From Hypomyces perniciosus (Eukaryota; Ascomycota; Sordariomycetes; Hypocreales; Hypocreaceae), in contig SPDT01000007.1 of the NCBI GenBank assembly GCA_008477525.1, positions 5,704,001-5,768,000 on the forward strand: a DNA stretch of 64,000 nt, written 5' to 3'. Positions 22,146-33,897 of this stretch are shown piece after piece. Under the pieces are notes generated by a model that was given only the letters and a program-made list of their open reading frames with translations, ran no database searches and had not been told where the DNA came from. The stretch's first letter is position 1. Every line of letters starts with the position of its first letter. A program made the translations under genes and the position numbers.

Positions 22146-22749
22146 TCACAAGACCTGCTTGCGTTCACCTGGATTGAGCCACACCACCTTGTCCTGAATT
22201 CTCTCCCTATCCAACAACCTGCTCAGCGCTCCACTGCCCTCCGCAAAGTACTTCCATCCCTCGAAATGCATCGGCACCAAAACATCAACATTGAGGTCCC
22301 GCGCAAGCTGCACAGCCTGTTTCCCACCCATTGTAATCTACAAAGTGGAATCCGATGGGAGCGTGGTGGAGCCCAAGTTGAAAAGACCGAGGCTGACGTG
22401 GAACTTCTTGTGGATCTCGACAAGCTCCCCAAGATAGACGGTGCCGCAGGAGAAATAAATGGTGTTGGGCAATCCGTCCGTGCTTCCGAACTCGGCGGCT
22501 ATAACGGCCAACCTCGTCGAGATTATCTAGGTGGTCCTCATGGCTGAGGAGAACTGCATAGATGACAGGAAGGTCCTTGAGCTTGAGAGCTGGGTCGGTG
22601 GAGTTCTTGAGGAGCATGATGCTGAAGTCCCATTCCGCGCCTGGAGGGGAGACGAATGGTTTGGTGATGAAGTTGATGCCATCCACTTCGATGTTGGCAG
22701 TGGCAACGTCGATGAAGGTGATGTTGGCGGAGCTCTTGAAGGAAGGCAT
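22146..22749 (-). pseudogene. Decayed metallo-beta-lactamase-fold hydrolase
   Basis: The N-terminal part (FIDVATANIEVDGINFITKP...VLLSHEDHLDNLDEVGR) and the C-terminal part (MGGKQAVQLARDLNVDVLVP MHFEGW, then KDKVVWLNPGE-like end) are clear pieces of a fungal MBL-fold protein with the SHEDHLDN metal motif. Between them three lesions are visible. After DEVG the frame must shift to continue with AAEFGSTDGLPNTIYFSCGT. Roughly 70 residues, normally carrying another metal ligand, are missing at that same point. An in-frame TAG sits at 22340-22338 just before ITMGGKQ. The expected GDT after IYFS is CGT. The gene cannot make a working enzyme. Length of the missing part is from memory of the family. 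Confidence 0.75.
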
Positions 22750-24640
22750 GTTGCTGTTCTGTTGCTGTTCTATCGTTCATGTGCTTTGTTTGGTAGTGAA
22801 GAGATTTTTTGACGGAGAGTCAATCCTGTGATTTACGGTTTCCAAAACAATAGCATCTAGAATACAGAGATTACACTACCACCTCACTTATGAATCTATA
22901 ACCTTAATATGAGAAATGTCTATATACTAGAAATGTATTCCTTACAAAATGACGTTTCTGTTCTATACTTCATAACGAGGTATGGAGTATTGTGCTCACT
23001 TATGAGAGATTCATCATCTAGCGATAAACCAGGAATTATTTCTTCAAATCGACCAAAACTGTAGTTAGATGCATTGATGCGTCCAGCTATTACTTTGCCC
23101 CACTAGTTGGGCCATCCATGATTCTCATGCGAAGATGCAAGTCGGATTGTCGCTCCCCATGCCCCATGAAACGTTAACTACTCTTGCTTCTGCCATAAGC
23201 CTTAAGCCTTAAGCTTACTTATTTAAGTTGTAACGACCCGATCACGGCTTCGTTAGCGGCTTTGGCATCAATCGTACCATCAGTATTTTATTGCCTCGGC
23301 ACTCTGATCTCAAGTCAGCATGATCCACCCGGAGTTCTGACCGACAGGCCGAAGGCCCAACCGCCTAATCGGCTGAAAAGTCTCTACTTCTATCTATGTG
23401 ACAGGATGACAGACGGCTGGTATCTGGTCGACCCACAGGCCAAAATGCTGAGAAATCTTATTGGTAAGTCAGCAGTATGTAAAAGTCGGGGTTCGGGATT
23501 GTATGCTGAACACAACACATAAGACGGCATGTAAGCGCTTCAATTCGAGTTCCTCTCCGCGATTGGCTACAGATAACATTCTCAAACTCCCCCAGTCATA
23601 AATAGCCAATCACCTCCATGTTCACATGCATTACAAAGGTCCTCGTTCTCCATAACTCGCAGTGAGAACCTTTTTTGGACGTCTCGAGAAAGTAATATGT
23701 CCGCCAGGATACTACTAGAACATGGGTGCCAGAATACCAGGTAGACGTCCTGGCTGCATCAAACCCCGGCTTCCCCGCGATATGTAGCCAATCACTCCAA
23801 ACACCTCCTCAGTAGAATACTACCCTACCTCAATTTCTCAATTCGCATAGAAAGCCGAATTGGGATAACGATCGGTCTGATCTCTCAAGCGAGGGCGAAT
23901 ACGATCACCATAGTTTCCAGGTTTCTGGTAAGCAATTAATTAAATCGGACTCTTTCATGGGATACTATTGGCCATTCTGTCTATTTCATGATATCACCTG
24001 AGGCACCCTTTGTTCCAGGGCTGTAGAGTCCCGCTGGGTTGCTTGTACATCAGTCTCTACCTTTTCACAAAGCAAGATGGCTCAAGCCAGCATGCAAGAT
24101 TACAGGGAGACGCCACACCAAACAAAAACTGAAGTGTATGTATCAGGGTAGGATTGTGGCTCTTCAGCTGCCAAAAGTCCTTTGTTGAGGCATGCCCAAG
24201 GTGGTCTAGATGAGGCTCAACGGAGTATCATTTGGAGCCCATGGCCTAGGAACTTCTGTAAACATCCAAATATGAACAATATTGCCACAATTCGGGGAAC
24301 CAGCAAGCGATGCTGTGAACGGCGGGTGGTTGAAAGCGATTAGGTAAAAAAATCAGACTGCTTGAGATGCTTGCCGCGATGGCTCAGACTGGGAAACGGG
24401 GTAACAGCGCATGAGCTGAATGAGACTAACTTGTTGGTAGAAAACATCTCCTCGAAATGAGAGTCCAATGCATCGTGGAATCCCTTGTTGATCCAAATGA
24501 AGATATAAAGTGAGTCTTCCCCTCGATCTTCGTGCCCACTTCACCACCCAGCTCATCACTCTCAGTCCCAGAAAGAGAAAGAAAAAGGCCCCAACTGATC
24601 GCTCTTGGTTCAGAAACAGATCATCAAAGAAACCATCACC
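22750..24640. other. Gene-poor region of 1.9 kb
   Basis: AT-richer DNA with many stops in all frames. The phrase ATGTAGCCAATCAC-like appears twice with variation near 23600 and 23785, hinting at an old duplication, but no element ends are visible. No gene supported. Confidence 0.45.
24504..24510 (+). promoter_or_regulatory. TATA-like element of secreted SH3-like gene
   Basis: TATAAAG lies 137 nt before the ATG at 24641 and is followed by a leader containing GAAAGAGAAAGAAAAAGG. Confidence 0.35.
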
Positions 24641-25134
24641 ATGAAGTTCCACGCCACCTCCCTTCTCGCTTTCCTCCTCCCTCTTGTTGCCGCCGCCCCA
24701 GCTCCCAATGAGGACATTTCGCTCGTCTCCCGCAATTCTCCTCCCGCCGTTGAAGGTGACTTCACTATTCAGGGACGCCTGTGCAAAATTATCGGTGACT
24801 CTGCAACCGTTAATTGTCGCTCTGGCCCGGGCTTCAACTACGCCTCCATTGCCACCGTGAGCAAAGGGTCGAACTACCAATTCACCTGCTACAAGACGGG
24901 TGACTGCTATAACGGTAACTGGTGAGTTAATCTCACACATGTCGTGTTGAGCTTTGAATGAGGCCTGCTAACAATTGTGTAGCACTTGGGATCGGATTGA
25001 CTGGGATGGCAAGAGTTGTTATGTCAATGGCTACTACACTGACGCGAGCTGCAGTACATGTAAGGCAAGCATTAAACGTATGGAAGTGAGTGACTGCTAA
25101 CTGTTACATAGCCAACCTCCCCAAGTGCAATTGA
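24641..25134 (+). CDS. Small secreted cysteine-rich protein with bacterial-type SH3 fold
   Basis: Exons 24641-24921, 24983-25059 and 25112-25134 give 126 aa. The signal peptide is MKFHATSLLAFLLPLVAAAPAP. The mature region carries the SH3b signature NCRSGPGFNYASIATVSKGSNY (residues 58-79, partly quoted elsewhere as VNCRSGPG). Then come FTCYKTGDCY and a short WDRIDWDGKSCYVNGYY segment. There are eight Cys (48, 59, 83, 89, 94, 106, 117, 125), so four disulphides are possible. The last two exons are tiny, but each join adds a Cys in a sensible place. SH3b domains bind peptides or cell-wall polymers. A role on host or microbial walls is an inference. It precedes a convergent secreted phosphatase gene. 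Confidence 0.8.
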
Positions 25135-25470
25135 GCAATCTTGGTGGCACTTTGGCTATGCCTCCCTTTCCGTATACATGATGATTCACAATGGGGAACC
25201 ATGAAGGAATGAGGGACGCAATTTTCTGAGTGGTGGAGCTGAAAGCTTTGGATAGTTGGTCACGGTTAGCTATTGGAAATAGTCACTCGTTTACAAGAAA
25301 AAAAAATAGAAATTTGGGCAGTGTCTTTGGGCTTCCTGTGATGAATTCCGGAGAAAGCTCTAGCTTGTCGTCTTTGAACTTGTGCATTGACACCCTCGTA
25401 TCTCTATGCTATTCATACATAAAACTTTACAAAATCCCGACCCGTAACTTTCATCACAAATCCCATTCAT
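25135..25470. other. Convergent 3' intergenic region
   Basis: 336 bp between the stop codons of the SH3-like and histidine phosphatase genes. An A-tract GAAAAAAAAAT at about 25299 is the only marked feature. Confidence 0.4.
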
Positions 25471-26121
25471 TTAACTGTCCAAACCAGGACAGTTCTCCGA
25501 TGTAATACTAACAATCTCACTGTATGGCGCAGGGTCGGTCCAAATCAAGTTGAAGGAACCACTAGGGTAATCGATCACATTGCTCGCACCCAGCGCCTTA
25601 GCAATGGCACTGAGCTCCTTGTGCTCCCAGCTGCACACCAAAGGTCAGTACCATGAAACTTCCAAAAAGAATCTAGAGTGGAGGGCCTACCAGATGAGAA
25701 TGTTGCCAGGGCCACGATAGCTCTCCACAACAGCCTTTACACAATCAGTGTCGTCTCGTCCGCAAGTAGTGTCCACCTCGATGTCCAAGTCCTGAGCCAA
25801 AGGCGCAACTGTGTCAAGAGGCCTCGTTCGTCGACCGTCTAAATGTAGTCAGTGCGTCAATAAAATATCCTACATAGCAAGTTTTGAGGCTCCGCTTTTT
25901 CTGTACTCACCCTTCTTTGGCTTCTCGGCCATGATGTAGCCGATGTTGTACTGTGAAGCTGCGCCGAATACTGATCGCAAACACTGCGCACGCTCTTGAC
26001 CTTGCATACTCAGACCAATGTCGTCATCATGAGCAGGCTTCTCCCCGTGGCGGATCAAGTAGACAATGGGTGAGCGCGCAGTAGCCATAGCTGCAAAGAA
26101 GAGGAACGCAACAGGCTTCAT
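25471..26121 (-). CDS. Secreted histidine-phosphatase (phosphoglycerate-mutase-like) protein
   Basis: Exons 26121-25911, 25838-25691 and 25630-25471 give 172 aa. A signal peptide (MKPVAFLFFAAMATA) is followed by the catalytic LIRHGEKP, with Arg24 and His25. The second catalytic His is visible in ILICWEHKEL (His123), after the second intron. GRRTRPLDTVAPLAQDL is the expected middle segment. The protein is short for the superfamily but holds both conserved histidines. It is probably an extracellular phosphatase; substrate is unknown. Both introns are GT...AG with consistent phase. A TATAAAT lies about 90 nt upstream of the ATG on the same strand. Confidence 0.8.
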
Positions 26122-27342
26122 GATAGTGATCTATCCGATGTACTCCGTAGTATTAAGCAGCTAACACCAAGTAAATGTTTCAACGCCATAAAGACTGGGA
26201 GACTCCAAGTATTTATACCGTAATGTGAATTCCTTGGCAGCTGCTCTAGACACAAGCCAAGGATCCCGTGTCTCGCAGATCTCTCGTATCGGAGATGCCG
26301 GTATGATGTATCCGATCCTTCATGACGCGATCCCAGCCGCGTTCAAGGCTACTTCGTTCTCCGTCCTTTACGTCACTCCGATGCACGAGAAATACTTTAT
26401 ACGACCTGCCAAATCAACAAAGACAAGACGGACGTGCTTTTACTTTTGGAAGTGCTGATCTTTAGACATCAGTTCGTATGTTGAAAGTCATATGCCGCAA
26501 GAAGAATAAGATATGGCCTTTGTGAACAGAAATATCATGTTTTGTTCACGCATTCATGAACTTGGCGGCTTTCCTTTGTCCGTTAATAAACGGAAGACCA
26601 GGGGTAAAGCGGTTCGTCCCATCGCTATTTAGAGTAGGGCTGTCTAATAATAGTGGCAGCCACTGTTTGTGGCGAGATCACCACATCGACGTTGATTGGA
26701 AGACGTCGCCGATCACGGAGGAAACATTCAATAGACATTTCAGAAAGCCATTTCTTAACGACTCTGTAGCCGACGTCGACCTATGGTTTATTCCTATGTT
26801 GAAGTATAGAATTTCCAAGAAAATAGAAAGGCACTCGTCAGTCTAATAAAAATGAAAGAGAACAGTTATTGGAGTTTTATCAGTAGATCATGTCGTCCCG
26901 TGCCGTTACAACATCTACAGTTAGGTAGTAATTATTCTATTCGGAACGTCTTGAGAGAATCCATATCTCCATGGAGGGGCAATTGCGGGGTAAAAAGTGT
27001 ACAAAATCTCTCCCAATTTTGCACCCCAACACTTGGAAGATGATCCGACAAAGTCTGTAAACACCTGTTTCAAGGCCTGTAATGCTATCACATCCTCGAC
27101 AGGGACAGGGTCAGTTGTTAACAAGGACACTGATCACAATTTGTTTGGCCTGTAATCAGGCAGCAAGTCTCGAAGGTCCTTTCAAAATTGGCATAGAGTC
27201 GTTCATGACAGACATACACCCGCTGTAGCCCAGCAGACACAACTGTCCAAACATTACACAGAGCACAATAAAGGATCGAGACAACAACCTTCTTCAGCTA
27301 CTTATTTAGAGACTTGATGGCATGAAGTGTGAAAGTATCCCC
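26122..27342. other. Gene-poor region
   Basis: Contains a TACTCCGTA at 26141-26149 and several short frames (for example 26556-26846) with no recognisable product. No gene supported. Confidence 0.45.
26211..26217 (-). promoter_or_regulatory. TATA-like element of histidine phosphatase gene
   Basis: TATAAAT on the minus strand, about 90 nt upstream of the start at 26121. Confidence 0.35.
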
Positions 27343-28640
27343 TCATTCATACCTGTTATCAAAATCTGCCCTGACTGCCTGCGCAAGAGCATCGTCAATC
27401 AGCACCCTAAGCGCGAGTACAGCCATGCCCTTCGCACTCTTCATTGCAATATCATGGGACTCATCTGTGCCCGCCGCAGCCGCAAACTGTCGGCTATGCA
27501 GTGCCACGTTCGCCTCCGTGTTCAAGCCAAACGAACCATGGAAACCGGGAACCACGTGCGACACATTGCCCATGTCAGTTGAGGCGTTGAAAGGCTCCGG
27601 GGGCCTGATGCCGACGGTTTCGCCCAGCGCGGCCATGTCCTCGACGTAGGCATTGCACAATGCCATGTTTGAGATGACTTCTTTGTATGTCGCGGACCTA
27701 TTTCACACATGAGTTAGAACGTAGAACAATATGATCATCCGGGGGAAATTGTATTCACTTACTGTTCGTAATTGGTCTTGCATCCAGTAGCCAGAGCTCC
27801 AGCTTGGAGACAAGCCTTGACTCGCTCTTGCAAGAGTTCGCCACGGTCTGTAGTCGGAGCCCGCACATACCAGTTCATCCGAGTGTAATCCGTGATGACA
27901 TTGGGCACTGTGCCGCCCACCTCAATGACGCCGTGGATGCGCTCATCGGGACGGATCTGCTGCCGAAGCATAGACACGTTGTTATATCCAGACACAGCAG
28001 CATCCAGAGCATTAACGCCGTTCCAAGGCTCACCTGCTGCGTGGGCCGTTGCTCCCCGGAACTCAACACGGAACTTGTGACTCGCGATGAGATCGAACGC
28101 CGCCATGCCTGAGTAGCTCGTACCAGGGGAGTTGACAATCCGAATAGGCACAGGATGAGACATGATAGCCGCAGCAACATCTTCAGGGGGACTGAAGGCA
28201 CCAGCATCAATGAGGGCCGCTTTGCCACCACCACCCTCCTCAGCCGGAGTGCCTAGGATCCTCAGACGGCCTGAAATGCCAAGCTTGGTCAATACATGAG
28301 CAGCGCCGAGGAAAGCAGCCAGAGACGAGGTAGCAATGAGGTTGTGACCGCAGCCATGACCAATCTCCGGGAGGGCATCGTACTCCGCACAAATGGCAAC
28401 CTGGCGCCCTCCCGACCCAATAGCCACCTCGAAGCTAGTCTCTAAGCCATAGGTACTGCGCTTGACATCGAATCCTTGCTTCTCTAGAAAATTAGTGAGA
28501 GTTTCGTGGGCCAGGAATTCCTTGTAGCCAGTCTCTGGGTTGTCGTGGATGGTTTGGTTGACGATGCGGATCTCCGAACTGAGCTCGTCTAGGTGAGCAT
28601 TAACAAGCGCACGCAATTGCTCAAGATCTGGACTGGCCAT
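27343..28640 (-). CDS. M20-family amidohydrolase / peptidase (PM20D2-like)
   Basis: Exons 28640-27763 and 27697-27343 (65-nt GTAAGT...TAG intron) give 410 aa. Metal-binding and catalytic features are visible: AICAEYDALPEIGHGCGHN (residues 82-100) and GTPAEEGGGGK (130-140) with the catalytic Glu pair. A dimerisation lid domain follows (RVEFRGATAHAAGEPWNGVNA). The C-terminal STDMGNVSHVVPGFHGSF carries the last metal ligands. There is no signal peptide, so it is probably cytosolic. Relatives hydrolyse N-acyl or dipeptide amide bonds. The exact substrate is open. Confidence 0.85.
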
Positions 28641-29429
28641 TGTAGAATATTTCCGACGAGATGAATTTTTCAGATTTTGGTCTCAGTGTTCAAAGTTCAT
28701 GAAATGGGTTGTGGAGGAAAGAAGTCGATGGGTGATGGGAAGTCGAGCGATATAAATGTCGTGACATCACCCCCAAAGCCCTCAAAATACGCGTTTTGAT
28801 CCCCACATCTCTGACATGTCTGGGCACTATTGCAGCACTCTAAAGACCGCCTACATAATACCTATCTGTTATGCCGGCTATTTGACTGTTCACCCAAATC
28901 TTCTATCATACCCAATAATGCGGAGAAGAGGGGCGCCCTGGGCTGAGTTGCCGACCATCGGCAAGGCAAGGCGGAATCATGAGTGGCCTCTTTTCTCAAT
29001 CCTCCAACGCTCCGTCCGGTATACACTATCATTTATTCGTGAAGGCAGGCCTAAAATCCAGATCTCTGGGGTCAGATTCAACGTGTAGCGGCCCGTATCC
29101 AGTGAAATACGATGAGGTGCGTCCCAAGTACATTATCGCTTTGCGACTATGCGCCACGCCCCAAGCAAAACGACATCCTGAACATGTGTCAAGATATGAA
29201 CCCTGTACCTGATTCTTGTTTATAAGAAAAAGTCTGTTGATGCCACAGGCTTCAGGTTGCCGAATCACCTCGCTGGAGCAGCTTTGATCATGAGGCACCG
29301 CTGCCAATATCTGCAGCATCAGATTACAGCTCGGCTCAAAACGCCAGTCCTTGGTCGCAGGTATAGCTCCGAGGAGCAGCCATAAGAAAAAATCCTATCC
29401 TCATTACTGAACAGTCTTGTCGTCTGGAT
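28641..29429. other. Upstream region of amidohydrolase gene, no gene supported
   Basis: Short unrelated frames only. The end of this stretch may already hold degraded coding sequence belonging to the relic that follows. Confidence 0.4.
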
Positions 29430-30138
29430 TCCTCCGTGTGACTCAACCGCTGCAACATTTGGGCTTCGTGGCCAATTCAATAATGAACTGGAAGATCTCA
29501 TGGGACCTGATGATCCCTCACCTCTCCTCGGCTTCGAAAGCCTCTCCAGGTTCTCAAATGCGTTCCATCGCATAATTTAGGGAGAGACATACCCGCAGGC
29601 GGAGCTGCTTGGGGCTTCGAGAACTGGGACAGTTTTGCCTTTTTGTATGCCTGCATGCAGCTACGCTACATGGTAGCAATGCTCTGCAACTTGATGTCCA
29701 TGAGTTACAGAAGGCTCTTCTCATGGTCTATCTGCCTTTCGACAATTTGAACAACGCTATGGTGAGTTGCTCGAGGTTACCGCGGGCCTCACCATAATGA
29801 CAGACAATTCGCATCGCCTAGTGGCCAATACTCGTGCCTTCGTCCCCCTTTACCATGCCGTCAAGCTGGAGCTAATGCGTCTAACATGGGGCGCCGGTAT
29901 CGCCCCAGGCATCTAGATATCGTCAGAGACGCACGTGAAAGCTATTTTCGACCTCGCAGTCCAGGCATACAAACATCAGGGTAGCGAAGTCATGATCCGC
30001 ATCGCATGGCCGCTCATCGTTGTCTACCTTGAAACGGACAGTGAGACGCGCCACAATTGGATCCTTGGACGATTCGAGAGAATCAGCCGGTACAGCAATC
30101 TTGAGCGTGCACATCGCTTCCTCGTGGACGCCTTGTAG
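29430..30138 (+). pseudogene. Relic of a fungal Zn2Cys6-type transcription factor (C-terminal part)
   Basis: Frames here resemble scattered pieces of a fungal regulator C-terminus. 29430-29578 reads GLRGQFNNELEDLMGPDDPS and then a stop. About 29800-29913 reads RLVANTRAFVPLYHAVKLEL and ends at an in-frame TAG (29914-29916). After the TAG the same frame continues with KAIFDLAVQAYKHQGSEVMI, RIAWPLIVVYLETDSETRHNW and RFERISRYSNLERAHRFL. That last piece is the characteristic end of many Zn2Cys6 proteins (WPL-x-ETxDxxHRxW). No zinc cluster was found upstream. The open frames are interrupted, so I call it a pseudogene. A gene with unusual introns is a less likely alternative. Confidence 0.45.
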
Positions 30139-31195
30139 CTGCTGGCTCTCTCAGGTGAGAAAATCGACATATCACGACATATACAATCTAGCAACTGTGA
30201 GCCTTTTGTCATCTAATTGCAATGATAAGCGATGATCGATTATTTTGCAGGAGGCTTTGACGATGGCCGGCTATTCTGAGCCGCAACTCATTTTCATGAC
30301 AGCCACCACGCTACTTCGTAGATGTGACCAATTGGCGCATTGTTCTCCCAGTGTGTCTTTTTTCTGACTTTTTCTTTGTCTCTATTTCTCTTTTGGGTGT
30401 ACATAAGCGTGTTTCATTGCTAATCCGGTGGTTAAGCAAGTGGAAGTAATAGAAATATCTGGTCGTGTTGCTCGTTCATCGTTTGCGTATGTCGTCCAAG
30501 TAGGTAAATGAAGGTTGGTTACACGCTAGACGGCATTTCGAGTGTCTTTTCCAGAAAATCTTGTCATGTTACCTCTCCAGCATAGAATACTCGATCAATA
30601 TCGAGGGACAAGAGTCAGCTTGAAATTCGACATCATGAACAAGGTACAAAACAATGCGCTCCAATCAACTGCTCTGGAAATTGGGCTCATGAAAAGTGGA
30701 GATTGCCCTGGCAACCTGGACCAGAGATGAAGTGCCGGAGCTAGATATAGATGAGTGTATCCCTGCAAGTGTCGATTTGGCTCTCTCTTTCAAGCTTGCT
30801 GCAACGTTTTCGTCTATAAATACTGATTATTTCAACTCATATTGGAGTGGGTACTTCCGGAGATATTGAGCCTCGAGGAGATTTTTGTGATCATAATACA
30901 AGTCATCCCTCGCCTCTCCTCAGGTCAACTTGAGCCCTAGCCATCGAGTAGTATCCACGAAAGAGTTCATGATGCCGTTTGCGGTCCTGCAAGCTAAAAA
31001 CTAGCCTTGTACTAGCTGCAGTGCAGATCAGATCGCTCGGTGAGTGTGTAAGAGATGAATAATACCAACGTAATAAGCAGCATCAATCAGCCAACTTTTC
31101 TCATCGCTCACAAGCTGGAATGGTTTTTGCATCCACGTTCCTCATATTTTATGTAGTGATAGCCTCGGATCACATTGAGTCTCCAACCAGTCGCC
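30139..31195. other. Gene-poor region before the LtrA gene
   Basis: About 1 kb of AT-rich DNA with no coherent frame; a short frame at 30542-30730 is not convincing. Confidence 0.45.
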
Positions 31196-32594
31196 ATGAA
31201 CTGCAACGCCCTCCAAGAAGGTGTTACAGGCGCACGTTATGTGATTAAGCGGCCCAAGGCCTTGCAATGGTTCCACAATGGCCGACTCGTCAAAGAGAGT
31301 GACGAGGAGCGACAGGCAGGCCGCTTTGAGCTGTTCCTCGACTTACTCTGTAAGTATTTTCGTTTGAGATCTGTTGCCGAATATCTGCCTGTGGAATCTA
31401 ACCAGAGACCTCGATAACACAGACGTCGCCATTGTGGCCAACTTCAGTGACGATCTCGCCGAGCATCCTGATGGACGGCATGTAGTCAAGTACATACTCA
31501 TATTCACGCCGGCGTGGCACATATGGGCCGATCTTCGCGAAATCATGAACTCCTATTACACCGACGACATCATCCAGCGCCTCGTTATCTTGTGGGTTAT
31601 GGCACTGTTGGTGCTGTACGCAAACAATGCTCGTCTCGTGGACGAGGATATATCCGCTCTTCGCACAGCAGCTGGCGCGTACATGGCCGCTAGATTCACC
31701 ACCATGTGTGTATTCCTAATATGCTCCTTTGCGAGCTACCAACATCGTATGCAGGCCCGCATCATGGCGGGTTTCATGTTTATCGGCCTCTTTATCGCCA
31801 TCCCGTTGTTCTTCGAGGAGGTCAGCATACACGCCAAGATTGCTGTCGTCGCCGTCATGATCGTCTATCAAGAATTCACGTGGTCCATCACACTGAGCCC
31901 ATGGCTCAAGCGCAAGCTCAAGCTCACATACAGCACAGCCGTCGACATTGCCCACGAAATCGACCGCATGGCTGCCTTCTTCATCATCATCCTGGGCGAG
32001 TTCGTCTACAGCGTCATCGTCGGTGACCCTGCTGGGATTGGATTGACACAGGGCTACGCAAAGGCTACCTTTACGCTCATCATTGCGTTTTGTCTAAACT
32101 GGATCTACGTCAGTGGTGATGGTAGTTTGGAAGCCACGCATCCGATCCGACGTTCTGCGTGGACAGCCTTCGGTTTCTTCCTGCTTCACCTGCCACTGTC
32201 TGCATCGTTTCTAATAGGCGGGCACATTGCTGCCATCAGCACGCGGCTCGACGAATTTGAAGAAGGGCAACGGTGGCTCTTGGGCGGAGGTCTCAGTCTC
32301 GGCATGTTTTGCCTGTGGATTTATGGCATGCTCTATCATACCCACGATGAGGATTCCTTGATTTTGTCAAAGGCTCCTCGAATTGGCATGCGCCTCGTCA
32401 TCGCTGTCATCCTCGTCGCACTGCCGGCAACCCACGATCACCTATCCACTACCAATTTTATGGCTGTAGTCATGTCTCTTTTTGCGTTCCTCGTTATTTG
32501 GGAGACTATTGGTGGGTTGCTCAAGGGTGCCAGCATTTTCGAACCCTGGGACAACAGACATGTGCCTCTGGAGGACACTGAGACTAGCTCATGA
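31196..32594 (+). CDS. LtrA-family (low temperature requirement A) membrane protein
   Basis: Exons 31196-31349 and 31423-32594 (73-nt GTAAGT...CAG intron) give 441 aa. An upstream in-frame TTG is ignored; the ATG at 31196 starts MNCNALQEG. The first exon ends in RFELFLDLLY, the LtrA signature that marks the first membrane helix. About ten hydrophobic segments follow, with conserved ERM-like polar positions such as AHEIDRMAAFFIIILGEFVYS. LtrA was named from a Listeria cold-growth mutant; its biochemical role is still unclear. Fungal copies are common. Localisation is probably plasma membrane or vacuole. No neighbour suggests a pathway. Confidence 0.83.
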
Positions 32595-33040
32595 TGCTCT
32601 AAAGGTTATTGGGAGTTTTTTGTCCAACACTAGACTTTGATGAGAACAATTGTGTTCATAGGTAAATATATCAGAAAGACTCTTTGGCAGGATGATGAGA
32701 CTTTAGAGACTCATTCTCCTGCAATACCCGAAGTGAAGGGCTGCCTCGCTGGCGACAACACAATGTTTCCACAAAAGAAAGCCCCTTGAGGAGTTTAAAT
32801 CGCATATTATCGCCGTATCTTCCGTGGAAATCCTGCATATATCTGCCGCATGACTTTCAGGTTTTGTTGTGGTGACTCAGTGTGAGCGGGTTGAACCGGA
32901 GAACACGGACCGTAGTTGTCCGCAGCTGAACCTCTGGACCGGATATATAAACATCCCGCAAACCCGCCAGAACGAGATAACGAATTCCTTCAATTCTATT
33001 AGAATTAAAATACCCTTTTTCTCAAGCCCAATTGCATTAT
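32595..33040. other. Intergenic region with TATA-like element
   Basis: Contains TATATAA at 32944-32950, about 90 nt before the next ATG. Nothing else seen. Confidence 0.45.
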
Positions 33041-33897
33041 ATGGCGTTCCACAGTCTCGCCCGGCGTTTGGCTACCACCTCTGTCATCGTGGCAGCGACA
33101 GCAGTAGGCACATATGCTGCCACCATCTACAGCAAAGTGTCTCGTGTACATACAAGAAACATCACCAGCTTCGACAGTGCTCCAGATTCATTTGTCAAGT
33201 CCAAAACTATTCGAGAAATTGCCAACCCACATGGCCGTCCATTCAAAGCAGACGCTCGTGTGCTGACGCTCGACATACCGGCTCGTCATGGGAACGTATC
33301 CGATGAAGAGTTACTCGCGCAGTTCGTCAAGGGGTTCTTCGGTGGGAGGGTCTTTGCCCCCGAGGCAATGTATTTGACAAGAATAGGTTGGGATGGAGGG
33401 CAATTCTCGAGTGAGCCGGTCCCTTGGGATTACTTATGTGAGACTGACTTGGACCGACGCAAATGCTAGAACTTCCACCAAATACTACCTGCCCGCACAT
33501 ATGCAAGGCATCTGAGTTATCGAATCACACGCTTCCACCATTACATTCAGTCCTCTTTGGCAATTTTCATGTCGCCGATATACAGATCCGGAATCCCCAA
33601 GGCTGTGAGACAGATGAGACAGAGAGCAGCATAGACATTGCCTTTGGATCCGATCAACGAGCCTTTTCTGGGGCTCATCGCTTCAGTATCCTCCGAACAA
33701 TTCCCAGCGACAAACCTGGCGAAGAATCTACACAAGTCCGCGTACACTTTGCTTCTCTAGTATGCAACCCAGCGGTCGATGCTGAACTTTCTCCGTCAAA
33801 GGTGGCGGGGACGTTTCATGAACTCTACGCTATGCTGCTTTATAGAGAGGCTATAGCTGAGATGAAGAATTGGTTATCGAGGTCAAGGTCAGCGTAA
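33041..33897 (+). CDS. Conserved fungal protein of unknown function, one N-terminal membrane segment
   Basis: I read two exons, 33041-33410 and 33470-33897, giving 265 aa. The 59-nt intron (GTGAGC...TAG) contains an ACTGAC branch-like site and is needed because the first frame otherwise stops at 33469. The spliced join reads GWDGGQFSKLPPNTTCPH and continues into KASELSNHTLPPLHSVLFG. The N-terminus has a hydrophobic segment TTSVIVAATAVGTYAATIY, so the protein is likely membrane-anchored. Conserved-looking blocks are FVKGFFGGRVFAPE, FHVADIQI, DIAFGSDQRAFSGAHRFS and FHELYAMLLYREAIAE. Function is unknown. Confidence 0.68.

Noticed and set aside
26556..26846. 96-aa frame in gene-poor DNA
   Set aside because: No motif, no splice context, composition like surrounding noncoding DNA; cannot be supported.
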